Below, in pieces: positions 8,811 to 18,598 of a DNA stretch of 64,000 nt. The translations under genes and the position numbers were made by a program. This DNA comes from Streptococcus sp. 116-D4 (GTDB lineage: Bacteria > Bacillota > Bacilli > Lactobacillales > Streptococcaceae). Position 1 is the stretch's first letter, and every line of letters starts with the position of its first letter. The notes beneath the pieces are model-generated. The model saw nothing but the letters and a program-made list of their open reading frames with translations. It did not search any database and was not told the DNA's origin. The stretch spans positions 242,001-306,000 of the forward strand of contig NZ_AP021887.1 in the NCBI RefSeq assembly GCF_009731465.1. The letters run 5' to 3'.

Positions 8811-9800
8811 TTATTGCACGTTTGCTTTTTTAATCAAGTCAAACAAATCTTTTTTGGTGTCGTTTGGTACTTTACGTACGTCAAATTCAACACCGAGGTC
8901 ACGCATTTTTTCAAATGTAGCAACGTCGTCTTTGTCCATAGACAATACGTTGTTGACCATTGTTTTACCAGTTGAGTGAGCCATTGACCCTACGTTTAGA
9001 GTCTTGATTGGCACGCCTCCTTCGATGGCACGAAGGGCATCTTGTGGTGTTTCAAACAAGATAAGGGCATGTGTTTGACCAAAACGAGGATCTTTAGCAA
9101 CCTCAATTAGTTTTTGGATAGGAACAACGTTTGCTTTCACTTTACCTGGAGCCGCTTGTTTAATCAATTCTTTACGAAGATCGTCTTTGGCTACGCTATC
9201 TGAAGCAACGATGATACGATCTGCTTTTGAGTCTGGAGTCCAAGCAGTTGCAACTTGACCGTGAAGGAGACGTGTGTCAAGACGGGCAAGATTGATTTTC
9301 AATTTACCGTCTCCGATAACAGTTCCTTCTGGGATAGCAGCTTGGGCAACTGGAGCAGCTGTAGCACTTGCTACTTCCTCAACTGGATTTAGCTCTTCTG
9401 GAAGAGCTTTGATGCCATCTTTGGCTTCTTTAATAATATTCGCAGCGACTTTTTCTACACCTGCAGCAGCGTCCATGAGGCGCTCTGTGTAGGCTTGAAT
9501 TAACATCGGTAAATTAAGTCCTGTGATGATGGCAAACTTACGCTCAGGATTTTCTCCCATCACGCGGCTAGCTTGGTTGAATGGAGATCCACTCCAAAGG
9601 TCAGCCAAAACTAAAACCTCATCTTCTGCGTCAAATGCAGCAACAGCGTTATTAAACTTAGCGTATAGATCATCAGGACCTTCATTTGGCATAAAGGTTA
9701 CAACTTGAACCTTTTCTTGTTCACCAAAGATCATAGATCCTGACTGATGAATACCCGCAGCAAATTCGCCGTGACTCGCAATAATGATTCCGATACTCAT
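8811..9800 (-). CDS. manL: PTS mannose transporter subunit IIAB
   Basis: A 329-residue fusion of IIA (residues 1-140) and IIB (residues 165-329) joined by an Ala/Pro-rich linker ([20 protein letters not shown]). The IIA phosphorylation site His10 is in [12 protein letters not shown]; the IIB histidine is in [14 protein letters not shown]. It passes phosphate from HPr to the incoming sugar. I chose the ATG at 9800, not the one at 9809: the GGAGG lies only a base or so from 9809 but about 10 bases from 9800, and IIA proteins begin [11 protein letters not shown]. The promoter upstream carries two cre-like sites, so carbon-source control by CcpA is likely. Confidence 0.96.
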
Positions 9801-9859
9801 TATTGTCATTCCTCCTTTTTTGTTCTAGTTTTCATTTAAGAAAACTTTAAGACTAAATA

Positions 9860-9888
9860 AGTATAAACCGTTTTCATGTAAAAAGCAA
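9860..9888 (-). promoter_or_regulatory. manL promoter overlapped by a cre-like site
   Basis: On the minus strand TTGCTT (9883-9888), a 17-base spacer and TATACT (9860-9865) form a near-consensus promoter about 60 bases before manL. The spacer and -10 contain a cre-like sequence (9863-9876; minus-strand TGAAAACGGTTTAT), 12 of 14 matches to the CcpA consensus TGNAANCGNNNNCA. Confidence 0.7.
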
Positions 9889-9921
9889 CTATTTAACATA
9901 AAAAAAGAAAAAGCTTTTCTT

Positions 9922-9935
9922 TGTAAGCGTTGACA
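9922..9935. promoter_or_regulatory. cre site upstream of manLMN, full consensus match
   Basis: TGTAAGCGTTGACA matches the catabolite-responsive element consensus TGWAANCGNTNWCA at every position. It lies about 35 bp upstream of the manL -35 box and about 100 bp downstream of the adhP stop. With the promoter-proximal site it would allow CcpA to bind on both sides of the promoter. Confidence 0.7.
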
Positions 9936-9986
9936 TATTCGGTTTTTTGAGAGATAATCCTGAAGCCATATTTAAAAATTTAATAT

Positions 9987-10017
9987 AAAAAAGTTGGAAG
10001 TTTCTTCCAACTTTTAA
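9987..10017 (-). terminator. Terminator after adhP
   Basis: AAAAGTTGGAAG (9989-10000) and CTTCCAACTTTT (10004-10015) form a perfect 12-bp stem with a 3-base loop and A/T tails, just past the adhP stop on the minus strand. Confidence 0.85.
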
Positions 10018-10034
10018 AATAGGTTTCTATTAGA

Positions 10035-11054
10035 TTAGTGGGTGAAGTCGAGTACCATACGTCCTTGGATTTGACCTTTTTCCATTTCGTCGAAAATGGC
10101 TACGGCATCTTCTACTGGACGTTTTTGGACAACTGGAACTACCAAACCTTCTGCACCGAATTGGAAGGCTTCTTCCAAGTCTTTACGAGTTCCAACAAGA
10201 GAACCGATGACTTGGATTCCATCTAGAACGGTTTTGACGATGCTGAGTTCCATCATTTCAGAAGGAAGACCAACAGCGACTACGCGACCACCGGCACGAA
10301 CTGAGTCAACAGCCTGGTTGAAGGCAACTTTAGACACAGCAGTTACGACAGCTGAATGAGCACCTCCATCAGTTTTTTCCTTGATGAGTCCAGGTACATC
10401 TTCAACTTCGAGGCCATTAATAACAATGTCAGCGCCTACTTCTTTTGCAAGGGCCAGTTTGTCATTGTTGATATCAACTGCGATAACATGAGCATTGAAT
10501 ACTTTTTTAGCGTATTGAACAGCTAGGTTACCAAGTCCACCAGCACCGTAAAGGACAACCCATTGGCCTGGTTCAACTTTTGCTTCTTTAATAGCTTTAT
10601 AGGTAGTTACGCCAGCACAAGTGATAGAAGAAGCTTGGGCTGGATCAAGTCCATCAGGAACTTTAACAGCATAGTCTGCAGTTACAATACATTGTTCAGC
10701 CATACCACCGTCTACTGAGTAGCCTGCATTTTTCACTGTACGGCAAAGAGTTTCGCGACCAGTTGTACAGTATTCGCAAGTTCCACATCCTTCAAAGAAC
10801 CAAGCAACGCTGACGCGGTCGCCGACTTTAAGACTTTTTACATCTGGGGCAATTTCCTTAACGATACCAACACCTTCATGTCCTAGAACACGTCCTGGTA
10901 CTTGACCAAAGTCACCATGGGCAACGTGGAGGTCAGTGTGGCAAACACCACAATATTCAATTTCTACAAGTGCTTCCCCAGTTTCAAGTGGACGGAGTAC
11001 TTTTTCTTCAACAGAAACACCAGTGCTTTCTGGATTTACAACAACAGCTTTCAT
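10035..11054 (-). CDS. adhP: Zinc-dependent alcohol dehydrogenase AdhP
   Basis: A 339-residue medium-chain alcohol dehydrogenase that interconverts ethanol and acetaldehyde with NAD(H). Catalytic zinc ligands are in [17 protein letters not shown] (Cys, near residue 37) and GHEGVGIV (His-Glu). The structural zinc loop [16 protein letters not shown] has four cysteines. The Rossmann dinucleotide motif [14 protein letters not shown] lies near residues 170-183. The RBS is AGGAGGAT. It is monocistronic: its own promoter carries a Rex-like operator and a terminator follows. Expression therefore probably tracks the NADH/NAD ratio during fermentation. Confidence 0.96.
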   Translation of the reverse strand: MKAVVVNPESTGVSVEEKVLRPLETGEALVEIEYCGVCHTDLHVAHGDFGQVPGRVLGHEGVGIVKEIAPDVKSLKVGDRVSVAWFFEGCGTCEYCTTGRETLCRTVKNAGYSVDGGMAEQCIVTADYAVKVPDGLDPAQASSITCAGVTTYKAIKEAKVEPGQWVVLYGAGGLGNLAVQYAKKVFNAHVIAVDINNDKLALAKEVGADIVINGLEVEDVPGLIKEKTDGGAHSAVVTAVSKVAFNQAVDSVRAGGRVVAVGLPSEMMELSIVKTVLDGIQVIGSLVGTRKDLEEAFQFGAEGLVVPVVQKRPVEDAVAIFDEMEKGQIQGRMVLDFTH

Positions 11055-11150
11055 AGCTATCCTCCTTGATATTAACTGAGAGCAGGAGAAACAGGACTGG
11101 ATTGATTTTGTGTCAACAGAGTCGAGTATGACGAGCTCTCTTGTATTTAT

Positions 11151-11168
11151 ATGTGAATTATATCACAA
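11151..11168. promoter_or_regulatory. Rex-like operator over the adhP -10 box
   Basis: ATGTGAATTATATCACAA reads TTGTGATATAATTCACAT on the minus strand, 16 of 18 matches to the Rex operator TTGTGAANNNNTTCACAA. The adhP -10 (TATAAT, minus strand, 11157-11162) sits inside it, and TTGGAA (11180-11185) is the -35 at 17-bp spacing. Rex represses such sites until NADH accumulates. Confidence 0.7.
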
Positions 11169-11250
11169 AAGAAAGCCTTTTCCAAGGTTTTGGAAGCAAA
11201 AAGTAGAACAATCGATTAACTGGTTGATGAGACTGTGAAAAGAGCACAAA

Positions 11251-11270
11251 GACCAGCTTACAGGCTGGTC
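11251..11270 (-). terminator. Terminator after the HAD hydrolase gene
   Basis: GACCAGC and GCTGGTC form a 7-bp GC-rich stem with a 6-base loop between the stop at 11279 and the adhP promoter. On the minus strand it is followed by TTTGTGCTCTTTT, an imperfect T tract. Confidence 0.6.
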
Positions 11271-11278
11271 AGAATGGA

Positions 11279-12091
11279 CTATAAGAATAAATCTTGCAGA
11301 GTTTTGGCAACCCCGTCTTGGTCATTTGTCAAGGAAATTTGCTCATCTGCATAAGGGAGTAGCTCAGGATTAGCATTTTTCATGGCATAGCCTTTTCCAG
11401 CAAAAGCTAGCATTTCGGTGTCATTGTGTTCGTCTCCAAAGGCAATCAAATCCTTTTTGTCGCGGTTCATTACCTTGAGCAAGTAGTCCAAAGCAAAGGC
11501 TTTATTGATTCCTTTTGGAGTACACTCAAGGATATTGAGTGGGCCTCCCCAGGTATTAATAGAAAGTTGATGCTGGTAGAAGGCATTCATTTCTTTTGCC
11601 AAGGCATACTTGTCACTGGCTCTGGTCTGAAACAGGATACAGTTAGGATCCTTGGTTACCAACTCAGCTTGGAATTGATCTTCAGGCTGGAAAGCTTCTA
11701 CACCAAATAGTTTAGGATTGGCAATTTCTTCATTGGGATTTGTAATGTAGAATTTTTTACGATATTCTCCAGCGATAAAATCGGCTTGAATATCTTCTGA
11801 ACGTTGAACCATATCTAGCAGATATTTTTTATCTACCGTCAAACACTTTTCAAAGTTCCAAACTTGGTCTGGCAAATGAGTGAGAGAGCCGTTGAAATTA
11901 ATCATAGGAGTGTCTAAGCCTAGTTCACGGTAGAAATCTTTCGACATGCGGTAAGGGCGACCTGTCGTAATAATAATCTGATGCCCTTTTTCAGCAACTT
12001 TTTTAATGGTTTCTTTGGTAAAGTCAGAAATCTGACTGTCTGAGTTGAGCAGGGTGCCATCTAGGTCAACTGCAATAATTTTTTTCGTCAT
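11279..12091 (-). CDS. Cof-type HAD-IIB sugar-phosphate/nucleotide phosphatase
   Basis: A 270-residue Cof-family HAD hydrolase. Motif I is DLDGTLLNSD at the N-terminus (nucleophile Asp9 and general acid Asp11), motif II is IITTGRPY, and motif IV is AFGDEHNDTEMLAFAG. These cytoplasmic enzymes dephosphorylate FMN precursors, sugar phosphates or similar small molecules; the substrate cannot be told from sequence. I chose the ATG at 12091 because the family begins right before DLDGT; an upstream in-frame extension would run through the BOX remnant. Single gene with its own terminator. Confidence 0.88.
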   Translation of the reverse strand: MTKKIIAVDLDGTLLNSDSQISDFTKETIKKVAEKGHQIIITTGRPYRMSKDFYRELGLDTPMINFNGSLTHLPDQVWNFEKCLTVDKKYLLDMVQRSEDIQADFIAGEYRKKFYITNPNEEIANPKLFGVEAFQPEDQFQAELVTKDPNCILFQTRASDKYALAKEMNAFYQHQLSINTWGGPLNILECTPKGINKAFALDYLLKVMNRDKKDLIAFGDEHNDTEMLAFAGKGYAMKNANPELLPYADEQISLTNDQDGVAKTLQDLFL

Positions 12092-12118
12092 ATGGACCTT
12101 TCTAGTGTCTTTCCAGAT

Positions 12119-12204
12119 AATACTCTTTGAAAATCTTTTCAAACCAAGTCGGCTTCTATCTGTAGCTAGTTTCCTAGTTTGCATTTTGATTTGTATTGAG
12201 CATA
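12119..12204 (+). repeat. Degenerate BOX element (A-C without B)
   Basis: An 86-bp remnant: AATACTCTTTGAAAATCTTTT at the left and CTAGTTTGCATTTTGATTTG...TTGAGCAT at the right, with boxA joined almost directly to boxC and no complete B unit. Several point changes from the other copies suggest an older copy. Confidence 0.8.
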
Positions 12205-12298
12205 AGATGTCTTCTATTATAACAAAAAGCAGGTAGAAAAGCAGAGTCGAAACAAAATTTAAATTATATCATTTTCTTCGATAAATCAAACAAACATA

Positions 12299-12346
12299 TT
12301 GAAAAAGTGAATAATAAATGATATAATTCTCTTATTGTTCGTAAAA
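12299..12346 (+). promoter_or_regulatory. pbuG promoter with PurBox-like sequence
   Basis: TTGAAA (12299-12304), a 17-base spacer and TATAAT form a consensus promoter. Just downstream, ATTGTTCGTAAAA (12334-12346) is, on the minus strand, 11 of 13 matches to the PurBox AWWWCCGAACWWT. A weaker CGAA-like half lies upstream near 12275. PurR is encoded in this window, so purine control is plausible. Confidence 0.5.
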
Positions 12347-12364
12347 ATTAAAAGGAGATTGATA

Positions 12365-13783
12365 ATGGACAAATTATTTAAACTAAAAGAGAACGGTACA
12401 GACGTTCGTACAGAGGTTCTCGCTGGTTTAACAACTTTCTTTGCAATGAGCTATATTCTCTTTGTAAACCCACAAATGCTTTCACAAACAGGGATGCCTG
12501 CTCAGGGTGTCTTCTTAGCGACGATTATTGGTGCAGTAGCGGGTACCTTGATGATGGCTTTCTACGCTAACTTACCTTATGCTCAAGCGCCAGGGATGGG
12601 GCTGAATGCTTTCTTTACTTTTACAGTCGTATTTGGACTTGGTTATTCTTGGCAAGAAGCCCTAGCTATGGTCTTCATCTGTGGACTTATCTCATTGGTT
12701 ATTACCTTGACAAATGTTCGTAAAATGATCATTGAATCGATTCCAAACGCCCTTCGCTCAGCTATTTCAGCTGGTATCGGTGTCTTTCTTGCCTACGTGG
12801 GGATTAAGAATGCTGGACTTTTGAAATTCTCTATCGATCCAGGAAATTACACGGTTGCAGGAGAAGGGGCTGATAAAGCTCAAGCAGCGATTACAGCAAA
12901 TGCTTCAGCAGTTCCAGGCTTGGTCAGCTTTAATAGCCCAGCTGTTTTGGTGGCTTTGGCAGGACTTGCCATTACTATCTTCTTTGTTATCAAAGGAATT
13001 AAAGGAGGAATTATCCTCTCTATTTTGACAACAACTGTTCTCGCTATTGCAGTTGGTTTGGTTGATTTGTCTAGTATTGATTTTGCTAATAACCATGTTG
13101 GTGCAGCTTTTGAAGATTTGAAGACAATCTTTGGTGCAGCTCTTGGTTCAGAAGGTTTGGGAGCTTTGATTTCAGATACAGCTCGCTTGCCTGAAACGCT
13201 TATGGCTATTCTTGCCTTCTCGTTGACAGATATTTTTGATACAATTGGTACCTTGATTGGTACAGGTGAAAAAGTTGGTATCGTAGCGACAAATGGTGAA
13301 AATCACCAATCAGATAAGTTAGACAAGGCCCTTTATTCAGACTTGATTGGTACTTCAATTGGTGCCATCGCAGGTACTTCAAACGTAACGACTTATGTTG
13401 AGTCTGCTGCTGGTATCGGGGCAGGTGGACGTACTGGTTTGACAGCCTTGGTTGTAGCTATCTGTTTTGCGATTTCAAGTTTCTTTAGCCCACTTCTAGC
13501 TATCGTACCTTCATCTGCTACAGCACCAATCTTGATTATTGTTGGGATTATGATGCTTGGTAGCTTGAAAAATATCCATTGGGATGATATGGCTGAAGCA
13601 GTTCCTGCCTTCTTCACTTCTATCTTTATGGGATTCAGTTACTCTATCACTCAAGGGATTGCAGTTGGTTTCCTGACTTACACTTTGACTAAGCTTGTCA
13701 AAGGTCAAGCTAAAGATGTTCATGTCATGATTTGGATTTTGGATGCCTTGTTTATCCTTAACTACATCAGCATGGCCTTATAA
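12365..13783 (+). CDS. pbuG: NCS2-family purine permease (guanine/hypoxanthine, AzgA-like)
   Basis: A 472-residue polytopic membrane protein of the AzgA-like branch of the NCS2 family, which imports hypoxanthine, guanine or related bases by proton symport. Typical blocks are TEVLAGLTTFFAMSYILFVNPQML at the N-terminus, PGMGLNAFFTF, SLTDIFDTIGTLIGTG and GTSNVTTYVESAAGIGAGGRTGLTALVV. I chose the ATG at 12365 with the AAAAGGAGA site 6-7 bases upstream, rather than an upstream codon without an RBS. It is monocistronic between its promoter and a strong terminator. Confidence 0.9.
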   Translation: MDKLFKLKENGTDVRTEVLAGLTTFFAMSYILFVNPQMLSQTGMPAQGVFLATIIGAVAGTLMMAFYANLPYAQAPGMGLNAFFTFTVVFGLGYSWQEALAMVFICGLISLVITLTNVRKMIIESIPNALRSAISAGIGVFLAYVGIKNAGLLKFSIDPGNYTVAGEGADKAQAAITANASAVPGLVSFNSPAVLVALAGLAITIFFVIKGIKGGIILSILTTTVLAIAVGLVDLSSIDFANNHVGAAFEDLKTIFGAALGSEGLGALISDTARLPETLMAILAFSLTDIFDTIGTLIGTGEKVGIVATNGENHQSDKLDKALYSDLIGTSIGAIAGTSNVTTYVESAAGIGAGGRTGLTALVVAICFAISSFFSPLLAIVPSSATAPILIIVGIMMLGSLKNIHWDDMAEAVPAFFTSIFMGFSYSITQGIAVGFLTYTLTKLVKGQAKDVHVMIWILDALFILNYISMAL

Positions 13784-13794
13784 TAGGATTACCC

Positions 13795-13816
13795 AGGGGG
13801 ATTTCCCCCTTTTTTA
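13795..13816 (+). terminator. Terminator after pbuG
   Basis: GGGGG-ATTT-CCCCC followed by TTTTTT, 12 bases after the stop codon. Confidence 0.88.
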
Positions 13817-13834
13817 ATACAGAGGAGATAGGTG

Positions 13835-14542
13835 ATGAAAGAGAAAAATATGTGGAAAGAATTCTTGAATCGTGCAGGTTGGCTGTTAATCTTTTTGCTG
13901 GGGACCATTTTATATCAGATTCCTATAGGAGTTACTGCTATTTTAACTTTAAATGCAGTACCACTGTTACAGTCAGGACTGATAGTTGCTGGTATTTCGA
14001 TTGTAGTTTTGGCACTATTTATTTTTGGAGCTCGTAAAACGCAATTAGCTAGTTTTAATTTTTCTTTTTTTAGAGCTACAGACCTAGCACGTTTGGGCTT
14101 GAGTTATTTAGTCATTTTCTGTTCAAATATACTTGGTTCTATCTTGTTACAACTGTCAAATGAGACGACAACAGCTAACCAGTCTCAGATTAACGATATG
14201 GTTCAGAATAGTTCCCTGATTTCCAGTTTCTTCTTGCTGACCTTGCTTGCTCCGATTTGTGAGGAAATTTTGTGTCGTGGGATTGTTCCTAAAAAGATTT
14301 TCCGAGGCAAGGAGAACTTGGGATTTATAGTCGGTACGATTGTGTTTGCTTTATTGCACCAACCAAGTAATTTACCTTCTTTATTGATTTATGGAGTTAT
14401 GTCGATCGTTCTATCTTGGACGGCTTACAAGACCCAACGTTTGGAAATGTCTATCTTACTTCACATGATTGTGAATGGGGTTGCTTTCTGTTTGTTGGCT
14501 CTTGTGGTGATTATGAGTCGGACATTAGGGATTTCTGTTTAA
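13835..14542 (+). CDS. CPBP-family intramembrane glutamic protease
   Basis: A 235-residue membrane protein with about seven hydrophobic segments. The CPBP (CaaX protease / bacteriocin processing) motifs are present: EE plus R in APICEEILCRGIVPKKI (near residues 148-164), FALLHQPSN, and a final SILLHMIVNG. These are Abi/PrsW-like intramembrane proteases; in streptococci most have no assigned substrate, and some confer bacteriocin self-immunity. The ATG at 13835 follows AGAGGAGATA; a GTG three bases earlier is in frame and less likely. No bacteriocin gene is nearby. Confidence 0.85.
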   Translation: MKEKNMWKEFLNRAGWLLIFLLGTILYQIPIGVTAILTLNAVPLLQSGLIVAGISIVVLALFIFGARKTQLASFNFSFFRATDLARLGLSYLVIFCSNILGSILLQLSNETTTANQSQINDMVQNSSLISSFFLLTLLAPICEEILCRGIVPKKIFRGKENLGFIVGTIVFALLHQPSNLPSLLIYGVMSIVLSWTAYKTQRLEMSILLHMIVNGVAFCLLALVVIMSRTLGISV

Positions 14543-14576
14543 GATTTTTGACAATTGCTTACTTGCTTCTACTGGG

Positions 14577-14609
14577 AAAAAGATGAATGCAATCGTGTCC
14601 ATCTTTTTC
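14577..14609 (+). terminator. Terminator before the folate operon
   Basis: AAAAAGATG (14577-14585) pairs with CATCTTTTT (14600-14608) around a 14-base loop; a T-rich run follows. An extended -10-like TGGTAAAAT for sulA lies just downstream. Confidence 0.65.
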
Positions 14610-14626
14610 TTTTTATGGTAAAATAG

Positions 14627-15610
<984 letters not shown>

Positions 15611-15611
15611 G

Positions 15612-16934
15612 ATGAAAGAAATCGAAAACAATCAGTGGATTGCTAACTACCGGACGGACCAACCGCATTTTGGCTTGGAACGCATGGTGGAACTGTTAGC
15701 TTTGCGTGGCAATCCCCATCTCAAACTCAAGGTTATCCATATCGGAGGGACCAATGGCAAGGGGTCTACCATTGCTTTTTTGAAAAATATGCTAGAAAAA
15801 CTAGGGCTCAGAGTTGGTGTTTTCAGCTCGCCCTATCTCATTCATTATACAGACCAGATTAGCATCAATGGGGAATCTATCCCAGAGGCGAGACTAGAAT
15901 CCCTCATGGCAGACTATCAGTCTTTGCTTGAAGGAAAAGTGGCTGCCAATTTGCAGGGGACAACCGAGTTTGAAATAATTACAGCCATAGCCTATGACTA
16001 TTTTGCTTCAGAACAAGTCGATGTGGCCATCATGGAAGTTGGTATGGGCGGACTTTTGGATAGTACCAATGTCTGTCAGCCTATTTTGACAGGAATTACG
16101 ACTATTGGATTGGACCATGTAGCCCTACTTGGTGACACCTTGGAAGCCATAGCAGAGCAGAAAGCTGGTATTATCAAACAAGGTATTCCCTTGGTGACAG
16201 GTCGTATCGCTCCAGAAGCTTTGGCTGTGATTGACAATATTGCAGAAGATAAAAATGTACCCAGAATAAGATATGAGAGAGATTATCAGGTCCGTCATCA
16301 AGAAAGCGTGGTGACAGGCGAAATCTTTGATTATACCAGTTCTGTCAGACAAGGTCGTCTCCAGACTGGTCTGATTGGTTTGCATCAGATAGAGAATGCT
16401 GGGATGGCCATAGCTTTACTTGATACTTTTTGTAAAGAGGATGGTCGAGAACTAGCAAGCAATTACTTGCTTGCTCAAGCCTTGGAAGAAACAAGTTGGC
16501 CGGGGCGTTTGGAAATTGTGTCAAAAGACCCCTTGATGATTTTAGATGGAGCCCATAATCCCCATGCTATCAAGGCCTTGTTGGCTACCTTGCAAGAACG
16601 TTTTGCGGATTATCATAAGGAAATTCTCTTTACTTGTATCAAAACCAAGGCCTTGGAGGATATGTTGGACTTGCTAGAAACTTTGTCCAATACTAAGATT
16701 ACACTAACTCATTTTGAGGATAGTCGGGCGACTGATGAAAAAGTCTTGAAAGAGATGGCTGAGTCTAGAAATCTCAGTTACCAAGATTGGCAGGATTTTC
16801 TAGAGCAAAAATTGACAGATAAAACAGAAGAGAAACAAACAGTTAGGATTGTCACGGGCTCCTTGTATTTCTTGAGCCAAGTGAGAGCCTATCTGATGGA
16901 AAGGAAAAACGAAAATGGATACACAAAAGATTGA
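15612..16934 (+). CDS. folC: Dihydrofolate / folylpolyglutamate synthase
   Basis: A 440-residue Mur-ligase-fold enzyme (sulB) that adds glutamate to dihydropteroate and folates using ATP. It has the P-loop [14 protein letters not shown] near residues 44-57, the omega-loop [17 protein letters not shown], the Mg/Lys region [13 protein letters not shown] and the C-terminal [14 protein letters not shown]. It starts one base after the folP stop and its last 20 bases overlap folE, so translation is probably coupled. Confidence 0.95.
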   Translation: MKEIENNQWIANYRTDQPHFGLERMVELLALRGNPHLKLKVIHIGGTNGKGSTIAFLKNMLEKLGLRVGVFSSPYLIHYTDQISINGESIPEARLESLMADYQSLLEGKVAANLQGTTEFEIITAIAYDYFASEQVDVAIMEVGMGGLLDSTNVCQPILTGITTIGLDHVALLGDTLEAIAEQKAGIIKQGIPLVTGRIAPEALAVIDNIAEDKNVPRIRYERDYQVRHQESVVTGEIFDYTSSVRQGRLQTGLIGLHQIENAGMAIALLDTFCKEDGRELASNYLLAQALEETSWPGRLEIVSKDPLMILDGAHNPHAIKALLATLQERFADYHKEILFTCIKTKALEDMLDLLETLSNTKITLTHFEDSRATDEKVLKEMAESRNLSYQDWQDFLEQKLTDKTEEKQTVRIVTGSLYFLSQVRAYLMERKNENGYTKD

Positions 16935-17469
16935 AGCAGCTGTAAAAATGATTATCGAGGCTGTCGGAGAGGACGCTAATCGCGAGGGCTTGCAGGAAAC
17001 ACCTGCTCGTGTGGCTCGTATGTACCAAGAGATTTTTTCAGGTCTTGGTCAAACGGCGGAGGAACATTTGTCAAAATCCTTTGAGATTATCGACGATAAC
17101 ATGGTGGTAGAAAAGGATATCTTTTTCCATACCATGTGTGAACATCACTTTCTACCATTTTATGGGAGAGCACATATTGCCTACATTCCAGATGGCCGTG
17201 TAGCAGGTTTGTCTAAGCTAGCCCGAACGGTTGAAGTTTATTCTAAAAAGCCACAGATTCAAGAGCGTTTGAATATCGAAGTAGCAGATGCCTTGATGGA
17301 GTATTTGGGAGCCAAGGGAGCCTTCGTTGTGATTGAAGCAGAGCATATGTGTATGAGCATGCGTGGTGTTAGAAAACCAGGCACTGCAACCTTGACGACA
17401 GTAGCTCGTGGTCTATTTGAAACAGATAAGGACCTTCGAGATCAGGCTTATCGCTTAATGGGACTATAA
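16915..17469 (+). CDS. folE: GTP cyclohydrolase I
   Basis: A 184-residue GTP cyclohydrolase I (sulC), making dihydroneopterin triphosphate from GTP as the first committed step of folate synthesis. Zinc and active-site motifs are visible: [20 protein letters not shown] near residues 74-93, [22 protein letters not shown], and [16 protein letters not shown] with the third zinc cysteine. The start overlaps folC. Its TAA stop runs straight into a BOX element, which separates it from folB-folK. Confidence 0.96.
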   Translation: MDTQKIEAAVKMIIEAVGEDANREGLQETPARVARMYQEIFSGLGQTAEEHLSKSFEIIDDNMVVEKDIFFHTMCEHHFLPFYGRAHIAYIPDGRVAGLSKLARTVEVYSKKPQIQERLNIEVADALMEYLGAKGAFVVIEAEHMCMSMRGVRKPGTATLTTVARGLFETDKDLRDQAYRLMGL

Positions 17470-17582
17470 TACTCTTCGAAAATCTCTTCAAACTACGTCA
17501 GCTTCCATCTGCAACCTCAAAACAGTGTTTTGAGCAACCTGCGGCTAGCTTTCTAGTTTGCACTTTGATTTTCATTGAGTAT
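17469..17582 (+). repeat. BOX element, internally deleted A-C form
   Basis: ATACTCTTCGAAAATCTC to CTTTGATTTTCATTGAGTAT, 114 bp. It jumps from early boxA (CTACGTCAGCTTC) into the end of a B unit (CATCTGCAACCTCAAAACAG), losing the boxA tail. The same junction occurs in the copy at 18486. It lies inside the sul operon between folE and folB-folK. Confidence 0.9.
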
Positions 17583-17588
17583 AAAAAG

Positions 17589-17610
17589 AATCCGCTTGAA
17601 GCGGATTTTT
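17589..17610 (+). terminator. Hairpin terminator or attenuator inside the folate operon
   Basis: AATCCGC-TTGAA-GCGGATTTTT: a GC-rich 7-bp stem followed by T5, located between folE and folB-folK. It may lower expression of the last gene. Confidence 0.75.
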
Positions 17611-17626
17611 CTAGAAAGGAATCATT

Positions 17627-18439
17627 ATGGATCAACTGCAGATTAAGGATTTGGAAATTTTTGCCTATCATGGTCTTTTTCCTAGTGAGAAAGAATTGGG
17701 GCAGAAGTTTGTCGTTTCCGCAATCCTATCCTATGATATGACCAAGGCGGCTACAGACTTGGATTTAACAGCTTCTGTCCATTACGGAGAATTGTGTCAG
17801 CAGTGGACGACTTGGTTTCAGGAAACGAGTGAAGATTTGATTGAAACGGTAGCCTACAAACTGGTGGAACGTACCTTTGAGGCTTATCCTCTTGTCCAAG
17901 AAATAAAGCTGGAACTCAAAAAACCTTGGGCACCAGTGCATTTGCCGCTAGATACTTGCTCGGTAACCATCCATCGCCGCAAGCAACGAGCCTTTATCGC
18001 CCTAGGAAGCAATATGGGGGATAAGCGAGAAAACTTGAAACAAGCCATCGCCAAACTGCGAGCTCGTGGCATCCATATTCTCAAAGAGTCCAGTGTCTTG
18101 ACGACGGAGCCTTGGGGTGGTGTGGAGCAGGATAGCTTTGCTAATCAAGTGGTTGAGGTTGAAACATGGTTGCCGGCCCCAGTTCTATTAGAGACCTTGT
18201 TAGCCATTGAGTCAGAGATGGGACGGGTGAGAGAAGTGCATTGGGGACCGCGCTTGATTGACCTGGATTTGCTTTTTGTAGAGGACCAGGTCCTCTATAC
18301 AGACGACCTCATCTTGCCTCATCCTTATATAGCTGAGCGCCTCTTTGTCCTTGAGTCCTTACAGGAAATTGCGCCTCATTTTATCCATCCGACATTAAAG
18401 CAACCTATCCGCAACTTGTATGATGCTTTGAAAAAATAG
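17627..18439 (+). CDS. folB-folK: Bifunctional dihydroneopterin aldolase / HPPK
   Basis: A 270-residue fusion (sulD). Residues 1-118 are dihydroneopterin aldolase ([26 protein letters not shown]..., with the conserved Tyr and Glu). Residues 123-270 are hydroxymethyl-dihydropterin pyrophosphokinase ([19 protein letters not shown], then [11 protein letters not shown] with the metal-binding DxD, and [17 protein letters not shown]). It converts dihydroneopterin to the pyrophosphate used by FolP. The RBS AGAAAGGA precedes the ATG. It ends the sul operon with a strong terminator. Confidence 0.95.
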   Translation: MDQLQIKDLEIFAYHGLFPSEKELGQKFVVSAILSYDMTKAATDLDLTASVHYGELCQQWTTWFQETSEDLIETVAYKLVERTFEAYPLVQEIKLELKKPWAPVHLPLDTCSVTIHRRKQRAFIALGSNMGDKRENLKQAIAKLRARGIHILKESSVLTTEPWGGVEQDSFANQVVEVETWLPAPVLLETLLAIESEMGRVREVHWGPRLIDLDLLFVEDQVLYTDDLILPHPYIAERLFVLESLQEIAPHFIHPTLKQPIRNLYDALKK

Positions 18440-18486
18440 AAAAACTCTAGTTTTCAGTCACTTGCAACTGAAGGCTAGAGTTTTTA
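18440..18486 (+). terminator. Terminator of the sul operon
   Basis: AAAACTCTAG (18441-18450) pairs with CTAGAGTTTTT, with an inner TTCAGT/ACTGAA stem. It directly abuts the following BOX element. Confidence 0.85.
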
Positions 18487-18597
18487 TACTCTTCGAAAAT
18501 CTCTTCAAACCACGTCAGCTTCCATCTACAACCTCAAAACAGTGTTTTGAGCAGCCTGTGGCTAGCTTCCTAGTTTGCTCTTTGATTTTCATTGAGT
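18486..18597 (+). repeat. BOX element, internally deleted A-C form
   Basis: 112 bp with the same internal deletion as the copy at 17469 (CACGTCAGCTTCCATCTACAACC). It lies between two convergent genes, folB-folK and the DUF960 gene, at what looks like a rearrangement junction. Confidence 0.9.
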
Positions 18598-18598
18598 C

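Noticed and set aside
12204..12365. Purine riboswitch before pbuG
   Set aside because: No conserved guanine-aptamer core or room for aptamer plus expression platform; the promoter lies within 60 bases of the gene.
13835..14542. CPBP protein as bacteriocin immunity
   Set aside because: No bacteriocin or transporter genes are adjacent; it is between a purine permease and the folate operon, so only the family assignment is supported.
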